From NCBI GenBank assembly GCA_947044365.1, contig OX345642.1, forward strand, positions 1,983,598 to 2,047,597: a DNA stretch of 64,000 nt. The letters run 5' to 3'. The translations under genes and the position numbers were made by a program. Origin of the DNA: Petrosia ficiformis. Its lineage: Eukaryota; Porifera; Demospongiae; Haplosclerida; Petrosiidae. Below, in pieces: positions 63,160 to 64,000 of the stretch; position 1 is the first letter of the stretch, and each line of letters begins with the position of its first letter. Under the pieces are notes generated by a model, which had not been told where the DNA came from, ran no database searches, and was given only the letters and a program-made list of their open reading frames with translations.

Positions 63160-64000
63160 GAAACTTCTGGACAAAAATATTATTTTACTAGCAAGTTGCT
63201 ATAATCCTAGGTCTTGTACATCTGTTAACTAAAAATAAAAGGTGGTAGCTCACTTGCCCACCACTATAAATATCTACTACTATAATCCTAGGACTTGTAC
63301 ATCTGGCAGTTATGATAATATTACTATATAGTATACCTGGAACTAATTTACCAATTATCTTAAGACTTGTACATCTGTAGGGACAGAGACAGTATGTTCA
63401 AAGTGAGGAGGTGGCTGACAAAGATTGGGGACATGATGATGGCAGATGCATTGCAGCTGTCAGGGGAGAATGCAGGAAGAGGATGTGTCTCCTTTAACGC
63501 AAAGCACAAAAGCTAAAACGTAATGCTCCCAAAATGTTGCTCAAGACGGCTGTATGTATATAATTGACCACAAGAGAAATGTGTTAAGTTAATTGTTGCA
63601 CAACTTGTACTGCATGCCCCTGGCTTTAAAAAGTGGGAGCTTGCTGCCCCTTATACCACCTACCAACTAACATCTATATCTAGGACTTGTACATCTGGTA
63701 ACTAAAGATAACACACTATATATAGTAATGTACCTGGAACTAGTTGATTGTGCCTCATTCAATACAACCTACCAACTAACATCTATATTTATTTATTACT
63801 AGGACTTGTACATCTGGTACTAAAGATAACACACTATATATAGTAATGTACCTGGAACTAGTTGATTGTGCCTCATTCAATACAACCTACCATCTAACAT
63901 CTATATTCATTTATTACTAGGACTTGTACATCTGGTAACTAAAGATAACACACTATATATAGTAATGTACCTGGAACTAGTTGATTGTGCCTCATTCAAT
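63160..64000. repeat. ~120-bp tandem repeats with exon-like units, continuing off the right edge
   Basis: AGGACTTGTACATCTGGTAA, CTATATATAGTAATGTACCT and GGAACTAGTTGATTGTGCCT recur, with three good copies at 63680-64000 and degenerate ones at 63180-63370. Confidence 0.9.
63734..63768 (-). CDS. Possible upstream micro-exon of the pseudokinase gene
   Basis: TTGGTAG|GTTGTATTG...AGTTCCAG|GTACAT gives a 35-nt phase 0-to-2 exon (VVLNEAQSTSS) that would splice in frame to 62845-63022. The same sequence recurs at about 63853 and 63970 in a ~120-bp tandem array, so which copy, if any, is used cannot be told. Confidence 0.3.

Overview
This is a eukaryotic, intron-rich, AT-rich animal window with compact gene spacing and a very heavy load of simple repeats, minisatellites and small inverted-repeat elements. 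The gene set (BLTP1, ANKUB1-like, FEM1-like, a receptor-tyrosine-kinase-type pseudokinase, intronless alpha-tubulins) indicates a metazoan. Short intergenic distances and the gene mix suggest an early-branching animal such as a sponge, but that placement is inference.

Layout. (1) 351-28097, minus strand: the N-terminal ~60% of a BLTP1 (KIAA1109/Tweek/Csf1) bridge-like lipid-transfer protein. I resolved 26 phase-consistent coding exons (2,564 codons) from the start codon to the left edge, where the gene runs off the window. Its introns hold most of the repeats. (2) 28328-29893, plus strand: a two-exon ANKUB1-like ubiquitin-like/ankyrin gene, divergent from BLTP1 across 230 bp. (3) 30137-46283, minus: a 22-exon gene whose exons sum to exactly 1,081 codons. 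It encodes an unassigned long coiled-coil protein with repeated FSF[LI] motifs that resemble AP-4 ear ligands. (4) 46712-53039, plus: three intronless alpha-tubulin genes. The second and third belong to a ~2.5 kb tandem duplication that also copied the 5' end of the next gene. A LINE-type fragment lies between the first and second. (5) 53831-55888, plus: an intronless FEM1-like ankyrin protein (CUL2 substrate-receptor family). (6) 56517-63022 and beyond, minus: the C-terminal 485 residues of a tyrosine-kinase-like protein that has lost the alphaC Glu, the HRD Asp, the catalytic-loop Asn and the DFG Asp. It is therefore a predicted pseudokinase.

The genes do not form one pathway. Two concern membrane traffic or lipid transfer (BLTP1 and, by motif inference, the coiled-coil protein), two are ankyrin proteins with ubiquitin-linked relatives, and the tubulins form a local family. 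The window's most unusual features are the AP-4-motif coiled-coil protein, the pseudokinase, minisatellites that have amplified exon ends together with 5' splice sites, and several families of short TIR elements, one of which seems to have seeded a satellite array.
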